18,719 nucleotides of DNA from Pseudomonadota bacterium (lineage in GTDB: Bacteria; Desulfobacterota; Syntrophia; Syntrophales; UBA5619): contig JAHJXP010000216.1 in NCBI GenBank assembly GCA_018827585.1, forward strand, positions 1 to 18,719, in the 5' to 3' direction. The first letter of the stretch is position 1, and every line of letters starts with the position of its first letter. The position numbers and the translations under genes are program-made. Below are positions 13,359 through 18,719 of the stretch, piece after piece. Under the pieces are notes generated by a model that worked only from the letters and a program-made list of their open reading frames with translations, did not search any database and had not been told where the DNA came from.

Positions 13359-13400
13359 GCCGAAGATCAGCCACCGCTCGTCGGTCAGCGCGAGGAGCCC
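13359..13400 (-). pseudogene. 42-bp internal fragment of the RNA methyltransferase gene
   Basis: This matches 12516-12557 of the complete methyltransferase gene at 41 of 42 positions. On the minus strand it encodes GLLALTDERWLIFG, the segment before motif 3. Both sides are unrelated: the repeat element on one side, AT-rich sequence on the other. The near-identity points to a recent copy, unlike the diverged remnant at 12291. Confidence 0.85.
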
Positions 13401-13465
13401 GGAGCGCATTTTAACAGATAAACAACAAAGGACAAAAGGGGTTTTTTACGGGGATTTTTTAATGC

Positions 13466-13495
13466 TTGACATACCCCGCTTTTTTTTCCTATTGT
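13466..13495 (+). promoter_or_regulatory. Predicted sigma-70 promoter of the DapA-family gene
   Basis: TTGACA (13466-13471), an 18-bp spacer containing an eight-T run and TATTGT (13490-13495). It would give a leader of about 100 nt, which contains a solo repeat end (13573-13590) and the AAGGAGG ribosome site. Confidence 0.6.
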
Positions 13496-13572
13496 CCGCC
13501 CATCATCATAAGCGCATCCGCCACGGAAGATGAACCCATAAAAAAGCAGGTAAAGCTTTAGCGCAGTATCCG

Positions 13573-13590
13573 AACTTTTTACGAAATCAT
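13573..13590. repeat. Solo end of the MITE-like element family
   Basis: GAACTTTTTACGAAATCAT (13572-13590) is the reverse complement of ATGATTTCGTAAAAAGTTC, matching the right ends of the complete elements. No partner end is found within a few hundred bases in the correct orientation. It lies in the leader of the DapA-family gene, just before the ribosome site. Confidence 0.6.
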
Positions 13591-13603
13591 AAAGGAGGAT
13601 ATC

Positions 13604-14503
13604 ATGGTCAAATTCGTACCCAGAGGGATCATCCCCGCGATGGTCACCCCGATCGACGAGGCGGGGCGCATCAACGAAGGCGCATTGCGAAAGCTCGTCA
13701 ACCACCTTATCGACGGCGGCTCCCACGGCCTTTTCCCCGTCGGGAGCCAGGGAGAGTTCTTCGCGCTGACCTTCGCGCAGAAAAAAGAGGTCATCCGGAT
13801 CGTCGTCGACGAGACCAGGGGCCGCGTCCCCGTCTATGCGGGAACCGGCGCCGTGACCACCCGCGAGGCTATAGAGACGACGCTGATGGCACAGGAGATG
13901 GGCGTCAGCGCGGTCTCCGTTCTCACCCCTTACTTCGCAACCCCCAACCAGAAGGAGCTGATCGAGCATTACATCGCGATCGCGAAGGCGGTCCCGGGCC
14001 TGCCGATTCTCCTCTACTCCAATCCCGATAGGACCCAGGTGCCCTTCCCGACCTCGACGGTTCTGGAACTGGCCGCGGTGGACAACATCATCGGCATCAA
14101 GGACTCCAGCGGCGACATGTCGATGACGGGCGAATACATCCGCCTTACCCGGGGGATGGATTTCCATGTTCTGGCCGGGCGCGACACCCTGATCTACGCC
14201 ACCCTCTGCTACGGGGGGACCGGCTCGATCTGCGCGACGGCGAACGTCGATCCCAGAGTGCCGGTGGAGATCTACGAGGCATTCATTGCCGGCGACCATA
14301 AACGGGCCCTCGACGCCCAGTTCCGGCTGGCGCCGCTCAGAGTCGCCTTCAGCCTGGGCACTTTCCCTGTCGTCGTCAAAGAGGCGCTGACCATGATCGG
14401 AATCGACGCCGGTCCGGCGATCCTCCCCATCGGCCCCATGACGCCGGAAAACCGCGAAAAATTGCGAAAAGTTATCGCGGATATGGGTATGCTCAAGAAA
14501 TAA
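13604..14503 (+). CDS. DapA/NanA-family aldolase or lyase (class I, Schiff base)
   Basis: A 299-aa TIM-barrel enzyme of the dihydrodipicolinate synthase / N-acetylneuraminate lyase family, which forms a Schiff base between a lysine and a 2-oxo acid such as pyruvate. The catalytic lysine is K166 in NIIGIKDSSGD, the conserved tyrosine is Y138 in ILLYSNPDRT, and the substrate-carboxylate loop is GSQGEF (47-52; GTTGE in true DapA). The loop change, and YSNPDRTQ in place of YNVPSRTG, argue against lysine biosynthesis. The neighbouring 2-hydroxyacid dehydrogenase suggests catabolism of a sugar acid or other hydroxy/oxo acid, but the substrate is unknown. AAGGAGG lies before the ATG. Related repeat elements flank the gene on both sides. 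Confidence 0.9.
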   Translation: MVKFVPRGIIPAMVTPIDEAGRINEGALRKLVNHLIDGGSHGLFPVGSQGEFFALTFAQKKEVIRIVVDETRGRVPVYAGTGAVTTREAIETTLMAQEMGVSAVSVLTPYFATPNQKELIEHYIAIAKAVPGLPILLYSNPDRTQVPFPTSTVLELAAVDNIIGIKDSSGDMSMTGEYIRLTRGMDFHVLAGRDTLIYATLCYGGTGSICATANVDPRVPVEIYEAFIAGDHKRALDAQFRLAPLRVAFSLGTFPVVVKEALTMIGIDAGPAILPIGPMTPENREKLRKVIADMGMLKK

Positions 14504-14545
14504 ACGAGAACTGTATGAACGGCGCCCCTGTTTTGCGGCAGATAT

Positions 14546-14698
14546 TATAAACTCGTAAAAAGTAAATTTCCCTCTCCCCCGGCGGGAGGGGATGAAGGGG
14601 AGGGGGAAATAACAGGCGGAGATACAGCCGCTTATCACCCCCACCCTAACCCTCCCCCGTCAAGGGGGAGGGGATTTTAGACTTTTTACGAAGTCGCC
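14546..14698. repeat. MITE-like element (copy 5)
   Basis: The left end ATAAACTCGTAAAAAGTAAA (14546-14565) pairs with a right end at 14679-14698, reverse complement GGCGACTTCGTAAAAAGTCT. The interior has an extra G/C-rich hairpin (CCCTCTCCCCC with GGGGGAGGGG-type partners) compared with copy 4. The right half is nearly identical to that of copy 4. It fills the gap between the aldolase and dehydrogenase genes. Confidence 0.8.
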
Positions 14699-14717
14699 AA
14701 GAAATGAGGTTAAAAAA

Positions 14718-15680
14718 ATGAAAAAGAAGATCCTGATCGTCCAGCCGATCCACGAAAGCGGGGTGCGGGTGTTCGACGACCGCTTCGAAGTCCGCGTGGC
14801 ATCCGATCCGTCGGTGGCGACGGTCATCAAGGAGATAAAAGGGGTGGAGGGCGTCGTCGTCCGGATGGCCCCATTCACGCGGGAGATCATCGAGGCGGCC
14901 GACGCCCTCAGGGTCATCGGCCGTCACGGGGTCGGCGTCGACACGATCGATGTCAAGGCGGCGACGGAGCGGGGGATCATCGTCGTCAACACCCCGAACG
15001 CCAATGCCATATCGGTCGCGGAACACACCGTGACCGCCATCGGCGCCCTTGCCAAACGAATGGTCGTTTACGACCGGGCGACGCGGGAAGGCCGCTGGGA
15101 GATCCGCAACAGCTACAAGGCCGCCGATCTCGACGGCAAGACCCTCGGACTGGTCGGGATCGGGCGGATCGGCTCGATGGTCGCAAAAAGGGCGGCGGCC
15201 TTCAACATGAAGGTGATCGCCTTCGATCCTTACGTGAAACCGGAGGCGGCGGGAGAACTCGGCGTGGTACTCTGCACCCGGATGGACGACGTCTTCCGTC
15301 AGGCGGACGTGGTCTCCCTCCACACGCCTCTGACGCCGGAGACGAGGGGGTTTGTGAACGAGGCGAAACTCCGGCTGATGAAGCCGACCGCCTTTTTGGT
15401 GAATTTCTCCCGGGGCGAGGTCGTCGATGAAAAGGCCCTCTACGAAGCCCTGAAGACGGGGGTGATCGCCGGGGCGGCGATCGACGTCTACGATCCGGAA
15501 CCGCCGCTCAAGGACAACCCGCTGTTTGAACTCGAGAACATCATCCTTTCGCCGCACAGCGCGGCGCTGACCCAGGAGTGCGTGATCAGGATGGCGACCG
15601 GGGCGGCGGAGGGGGTCGTGGAGGTCCTTACCGGCAAAAGGCCGCAGTTCGTCGTCAACCCCGAGGTTTTTAAACGGTAA
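14718..15680 (+). CDS. D-isomer-specific 2-hydroxyacid dehydrogenase (SerA-like)
   Basis: A 320-aa NAD(P)-dependent dehydrogenase that interconverts 2-oxo acids and D-2-hydroxy acids. The Rossmann motif is GIGRIG (147-152), followed about 18 residues later by the acidic D170 (VIAFDPY) that favours NAD. The catalytic triad is R232 (NFSRGEVVDEKAL), E261 (DVYDPEPPLKDNPL) and H280 (ILSPHSAALT). There is no C-terminal ACT or serine-binding domain, so it is the short type also found in glyoxylate and phosphoglycerate dehydrogenases. GAGG precedes the ATG after an A-rich spacer. Its partner is probably the DapA-family enzyme upstream, although a repeat element separates them. It ends convergently with the flavoprotein gene. 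Confidence 0.93.
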   Translation: MKKKILIVQPIHESGVRVFDDRFEVRVASDPSVATVIKEIKGVEGVVVRMAPFTREIIEAADALRVIGRHGVGVDTIDVKAATERGIIVVNTPNANAISVAEHTVTAIGALAKRMVVYDRATREGRWEIRNSYKAADLDGKTLGLVGIGRIGSMVAKRAAAFNMKVIAFDPYVKPEAAGELGVVLCTRMDDVFRQADVVSLHTPLTPETRGFVNEAKLRLMKPTAFLVNFSRGEVVDEKALYEALKTGVIAGAAIDVYDPEPPLKDNPLFELENIILSPHSAALTQECVIRMATGAAEGVVEVLTGKRPQFVVNPEVFKR

Positions 15681-15720
15681 CTCGCTCACCCTTGGACGTA
15701 AATCGGGATCAGCGTAAATC

Positions 15721-15756
15721 GGGGGTCAGGTCTTTAAATTTCAAGACCTGACCCCC
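15721..15756. terminator. Long palindrome between convergent genes, possible bidirectional terminator
   Basis: GGGGGTCAGGTCTT (15721-15734) and AAGACCTGACCCCC (15743-15756) form a perfect 14-bp stem with an A/T-rich 8-nt loop. It lies between two converging genes. There is no clear T-run on either side. The sequence GGGGTCAGGTCTT is also familiar as a REP-like palindrome in environmental genomes, so it may be a dispersed repeat serving as a terminator. Just before it, GTAAATCGGG occurs twice (15698 and 15714). Confidence 0.6.
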
Positions 15757-15761
15757 ATGTA

Positions 15762-17096
15762 TTAGAGCTGCCGCCGGAGCTTCTGGGCGGCAATGTGGAT
15801 CAGGTCCCAGGACCCGCCGACAGGCGGGGCGTAGGCCAGATCCAGCCAGCCGGCGTCGTCGATGGACAGCCCCGCCCAGAGCGCCGCCGAGAGGGTGTTG
15901 ACCCGGCTCACCGCCCCCGTTTCGCCGACCGCCTGCGCGCCGAGGAGTTTCCCCGTTGCCCGGTCGGCGATCAGCTTGAGTCCCAGCTTTTTATTTCCCG
16001 GCATCGAACCGGCGATGGCGTTCCCCCAGACCAGCGTGCTTGCCGGATGGAAGCCGCTCTGGAGCGTCGCGCGCTCGTCGAGTCCCGTCGCGGCCACCTC
16101 CAGATCAAAGACCTTGAAGCACTGCGCCCCCACGATCCCCGGGAAGATCATGTTTCCCCCGCCGATGTTCACACCGGCGATGCGCCCCTGTTTGTTGGCG
16201 ATGTCGCCCAAGGGAACGTTCACCCAGCGGCCGCTCACCCGGTGGAAGGATTCGCAGCAGTCGCCCACCGCATAAACCTCCTCCCGGGAGGTTTGCTGGG
16301 AAAAGTTGACCCGGATCGCGCCAGTCTTGCCGAGCGGAATATCCATCTGCCGGGCCAGCTCCGCGTCGGGCCTGATCCCGACGGCCATCAGGACCATGTC
16401 CGCCTCTTCCTCGCCTTGGTTCGTCACCAGCCGCAACCGCCGTTCCCTCCCCTTCTCCACGGCCCGCGCTTCGACCTCGGTGACGAAGCGGACCTCGTGG
16501 CGTTCGAGCTCGTCCAGAACCGCTTTCGAGAATTCGGTGTCCCAGCGGTTCACAGGGAGGGTCCCGCGGTGGTAGACGCTCGTCTCGATCCCGAGATTCC
16601 GGAGCGCTTCGCTCATCTCCATCCCGATGAAACCGGCCCCGATGATGATCGCCTTCCGGCAGGAGACCTCTTTGAGCCACGCCTTGATACCAAGGGCGTC
16701 GGTGAACTTCTTCAGCGTGAAGACCCCTTCCCGGTCTTCGCCGGGGATCCCGGGCAAAAGCGGCGTTGTTCCCGTCCCGAGAACGAGGAGGTCGTAGGGG
16801 AGATTCGTCCCGTCGGACAGGCGGACCCGTCCCGCCTTTTCATCGACCTCCTCCACGCGTGTGTCGATCCGTACATCGACCCCCGTTTCCCGGAATTTCT
16901 CCGGCGTCCGCGCGATCAGGCTATTCTCCTGTTTGATTACATCACCGATGTAATAGGGCATCGGTCAGGCGGCCACGGAAACCTGAGAGCGCTGTTCGAT
17001 CATGGCGATCTCAAGCGAGGGATCACGCCGCTTCGCCTCGGCGGCCGCAGACGCGCCGCCCGCTCCCGCCCCGACAATCACGACCCGCTTTCCCAT
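15762..17096 (-). CDS. CoA-disulfide reductase/NADH oxidase-type flavoprotein with predicted selenocysteine (TGA at codon 44)
   Basis: Read through one in-frame TGA, this is a complete 444-aa FAD-dependent disulfide reductase of the CoADR/NADH-oxidase/persulfide-reductase group. It has the N-terminal FAD Rossmann motif GAGAGGAS (9-16), the active-site stretch QVSVAA-U-PMPYYIGDVI (U44), a second NAD(P) Rossmann motif GAGFIG (153-158) and the FAD-binding VYAVGDC (274-280). A dimerisation domain ends LAYAPPVGGSWD. Relatives have VSxxxCGxPYY, so the TGA replaces exactly the redox-active cysteine. AAGGAGAAGG lies before ATG 17096. A fitting SECIS hairpin follows the TGA. An ATG two codons after the TGA gives a 399-aa frame with no FAD motif and no ribosome site, so it cannot be the real gene. 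There is no rhodanese domain. The likely substrate is a low-molecular-weight disulfide or persulfide, by family only. Confidence 0.85.
16936..16967 (-). promoter_or_regulatory. Predicted bacterial SECIS element with the UGA selenocysteine codon
   Basis: The UGA is at 16965-16967 (minus strand). After ten bases comes a perfect hairpin, ATTACATC-GGT-GATGTAAT (16936-16954). The apical loop starts 18 nt after the UGA and its first base is G. This agrees with the general bacterial SECIS model, in which the loop lies roughly 16-37 nt from UGA with a G among its first bases. An alternative stem, CCGATG with CATCGG, starts directly at the UGA. Confidence 0.78.
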
Positions 17097-17119
17097 ACCT
17101 TCTCCTTTCCACCATTTAT

Positions 17120-17187
17120 ATGAAAATGCCCCCCTCCCTGTATCCCTCCCCCTTGACGGGGGAGGGAGGGGTGGGGGTGATTTTCAT
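17120..17187. repeat. Large G/C-rich palindromic element between lgt and the flavoprotein gene
   Basis: ATGAAAATGCCCCC at the left pairs with GGGGGTGATTTTCAT at the right. Inside is CCCTCCCCC-TTGAC-GGGGGAGGG (17144-17166). The core is related to the interiors of copies 4 and 5 (CCCTCCCCCGTCAAGGGGGAGG), but the TCGTAAAAAGT ends are absent. It fills most of the 121-bp gap and may act as a terminator or processing site between the two minus-strand genes. Confidence 0.7.
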
Positions 17188-17217
17188 CCTTCGTTGTGCC
17201 CGATCTGGGCATGGGGG

Positions 17218-18060
17218 TTAGAGGGACGGTGTCGCAGAGCGCCTGAGCGCGTAGATCGCCGCCCCGGCCCCGATCATCAGAAGGCAGAGGAGCTGCCCCA
17301 TGCTGAGGGACCCGAAAACGAAGCCCAGTTGGGCGTCCGGCTCCCGGAAGAATTCGATGAAAAAACGAACAGCGCCGTAGCCGATGAGGTAAAAGGCAAA
17401 CAGGGCGCCGCTGAAAGGGCCCTTCTTCCGGATCGACCAGAGGACGGCGAACAGGACGATCCCCTCGAAGAAGGCCTCGTAGAGCTGGGAGGGATGGCGC
17501 AGCAGGCGAAGCTCATCGAGGGGGAAGACCATCCCCCAGGGAACGTCCGTCGCCCGGCCGTAGAGCTCTCCGTTGATGAAGTTTCCGATCCGCCCGAAGG
17601 TGTAACCGAGCGGGATGACGGGACAGATGAGATCGGCGAACCGCCAGAACTCGATCTTCCGCCGGCGGCAGAAAACAATGGATGCGGCCAGGATGGCGAT
17701 GACGCCCCCGTGGTAAGACATCCCGCTGATCCCGACGAAGTGAAACCCGCCTGCAAACTCGAAGGGGAAGATGATCTCGAGCGGGTGCTGCAGATAGTAA
17801 TCCAGGTTGTAGAAGAAGACGTAGCCGAGGCGCCCCCCCAGAATCACCCCGAGGATCGCCCAGATGAAGTAATCCTGAATCTGCTCCGCCGTGTAGGGGT
17901 AGCCCTCGCGTTTGATCCGGTGCATGACGAGGAAGTAGGTGCACGAGAAGGCCGCCAGGTACATCAGGCTGTAGTAGCGGAGTTGAAACGAACCGATCTC
18001 GAAAAGGTTCGGGCTCAGGGTTGCCGGAATGTTCTGCCAAGCTGCGACAAGATCCTGCAT
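17218..18060 (-). CDS. lgt: Prolipoprotein diacylglyceryl transferase
   Basis: A 280-aa integral inner-membrane enzyme that transfers diacylglycerol from phosphatidylglycerol to the lipobox cysteine of prolipoproteins, the first step of lipoprotein maturation. The family signature GRIGNFINGELYGR is at 156-169, with the conserved YHGG at 116-119 and LGGRLGYVFFY at 74-84. About seven hydrophobic helices are visible, including LMYLAAFSCTYFLVMH and ALFAFYLIGYGAVRFFIEFF. The start codon overlaps the trxB stop (TAATG), so the two genes are co-translated. Its usual size is about 260-300 aa, so the gene looks complete. Confidence 0.96.
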   Translation of the reverse strand: MQDLVAAWQNIPATLSPNLFEIGSFQLRYYSLMYLAAFSCTYFLVMHRIKREGYPYTAEQIQDYFIWAILGVILGGRLGYVFFYNLDYYLQHPLEIIFPFEFAGGFHFVGISGMSYHGGVIAILAASIVFCRRRKIEFWRFADLICPVIPLGYTFGRIGNFINGELYGRATDVPWGMVFPLDELRLLRHPSQLYEAFFEGIVLFAVLWSIRKKGPFSGALFAFYLIGYGAVRFFIEFFREPDAQLGFVFGSLSMGQLLCLLMIGAGAAIYALRRSATPSL

Positions 18061-18719
18061 TAATAGGCCTCTCCCTTCAGTTCCTCGACATAGAGCTGGG
18101 CGGAAAAGGCCGCCGTCGCCCCGTCGCCGCAGGCCGTGACCACCTGGCGGAGGCGCTTGGCGGTACAGTCCCCGGCCGCGAAGATCCCGGGGACCGACGT
18201 CTGCATATTCGCGTCTACCGTGATGTAGCCGCCCGCATCGACATGGACCAGTTCCCGGAAGGGAGAGGTGTTCGGGGTGAGACCGGCGAAGATGAAGATC
18301 CCGTTTACGGGCAGTTCCCGCGTCTCCCCGGTTTTGACGTCCTTGAGACGGACCTCCTGGACCAGATCGAGGCCTTCGACCGACTCCACGACGGAGTTCC
18401 AGGCGAAGGCGATCTTCTCGTTCGCAAAAGCCCGTTCCTGGAGAATCTTTGCAGCCCTCAGGCGGTCCCGCCGGTGGATCACCGTCACCTTCTTCGCAAA
18501 CCGGGTGAGATAGAGCGCCTCCTGGATGGCCGTATCCCCCCCGCCGACGACCGCGATCTCCCGGTTCTTGTAGAAAGGGCCGTCGCAGGTGGCGCAGAAG
18601 GAGACCCCCTTGCCGATGAACCGCTCCTCGCCCGGCACGCCCAGACGCCGCCAGTTCGCACCCGTGGCGATGATCACGGCAAGCGCCCCGTAGCGACCCT
18701 CGCCGGCGGCAATCTCCCA
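18060..18719 (-). CDS. trxB: Thioredoxin reductase, 5'-truncated by window edge
   Basis: The visible 219 residues run in frame from the window edge (WEIAAGEGRYGALAVIIATG) to the stop. This FAD/NADPH flavoenzyme keeps thioredoxin reduced. Seen are the ATGANWRRLGVPGE FAD-domain segment, the redox-active CATC in KGVSFCATCDGPFYKN, the NADPH Rossmann motif VVGGGDTAIQEA, the HRRDRLRA phosphate-binding stretch and the C-terminal FAD motif GIFAAGDCTAKRLRQVVTAC followed by GDGATAAFSA. An internal GTG at 18677 is not the start, since family sequence precedes it. It is the first visible gene of a minus-strand group with lgt and the predicted selenoprotein. Confidence 0.96.
   Translation of the reverse strand, partial: WEIAAGEGRYGALAVIIATGANWRRLGVPGEERFIGKGVSFCATCDGPFYKNREIAVVGGGDTAIQEALYLTRFAKKVTVIHRRDRLRAAKILQERAFANEKIAFAWNSVVESVEGLDLVQEVRLKDVKTGETRELPVNGIFIFAGLTPNTSPFRELVHVDAGGYITVDANMQTSVPGIFAAGDCTAKRLRQVVTACGDGATAAFSAQLYVEELKGEAY

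Noticed and set aside
13273..13533. Plus-strand 86-codon ORF over the repeat element
   Set aside because: Its N-terminus (FTPTLTLPHQGG) is translated repeat sequence, so it is not a gene.
15762..16961. A 399-aa reductase starting at ATG 16961
   Set aside because: It lacks the FAD Rossmann motif and the active-site residue, has no ribosome site, and the missing N-terminus is encoded in the same frame directly upstream beyond one TGA.
16965..16967. The TGA as a plain nonsense mutation or sequencing error (TGC or TGT to TGA)
   Set aside because: This cannot be excluded from one sequence. However, the rest of the frame is intact, the codon is exactly the redox cysteine, and a SECIS-type hairpin follows at the right distance, so selenocysteine is the better explanation.
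1..18719. CRISPR array, tRNA, rRNA or integrase
   Set aside because: I saw no regularly spaced short repeats, no tRNA-like cloverleaf with a CCA end, no rRNA sequence and no recombinase or transposase domain.

Overview
The window looks like a GC-rich, anaerobic deltaproteobacterium (Desulfobacterota), most likely from the Syntrophobacterales/Syntrophales sphere. The grounds are a hybrid-cluster protein gene with an upstream TTGAC-N4-GTCAA palindrome of the HcpR type, an apparent selenoprotein gene, and many intergenic elements ending in TCGTAAAAAGTC-like inverted repeats of the kind I associate with this group. The taxonomic call is inference; no rRNA or other marker gene is present.

Layout. 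Positions 2-5576 (+) hold a tripartite efflux/export operon: the end of a TolC-type outer membrane factor, a periplasmic adaptor, a MacB-type ATPase and two separate FtsX/MacB-type permeases, followed by two very small ORFs (35 and 57 aa). Positions 5900-9800 are an accessory stretch, partly AT-rich. It holds a HigBA toxin-antitoxin pair with a clear promoter and operator, a periplasmic cyclophilin, an orphan DUF433 antitoxin whose DUF5615 toxin is cut down to its N-terminus, the head of a restriction/methylase gene joined to the tail of a nucleotidyltransferase gene, and a complete RHH/PIN toxin-antitoxin pair whose toxin C-terminus is encoded by a repeat element. Positions 10034-13220 (-) hold hcp, cutA and a TrmH/SpoU RNA methyltransferase. 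The methyltransferase gene is bracketed by 27-bp direct repeats and by two fragments of a second copy of itself. Positions 13604-15680 (+) hold a DapA-family aldolase/lyase and a D-2-hydroxyacid dehydrogenase, with related repeat elements on both sides of the aldolase gene. Positions 15762-18719 (-) hold a CoA-disulfide-reductase/NADH-oxidase-type flavoprotein, lgt and the 3' part of trxB.

The main discovery candidate is the flavoprotein gene at 15762-17096. Its reading frame is continuous except for one in-frame TGA (16965-16967), which falls exactly where relatives carry the redox-active cysteine of the SxxxCxxPYY motif. Eighteen nucleotides after the TGA is the apical loop of a perfect 8-bp hairpin with a GGU loop, which fits the bacterial SECIS model. 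This reads as a selenocysteine-containing disulfide reductase, lying two genes downstream of thioredoxin reductase on the same strand. Annotation that stops at TGA would give a 399-aa protein lacking its FAD-binding N-terminus and its catalytic residue.

A second theme is repeat-driven remodelling. Five paired elements and two solo ends with the same terminal inverted repeat sit against gene ends. Several genes nearby are truncated, duplicated or extended at junctions with or close to these elements.
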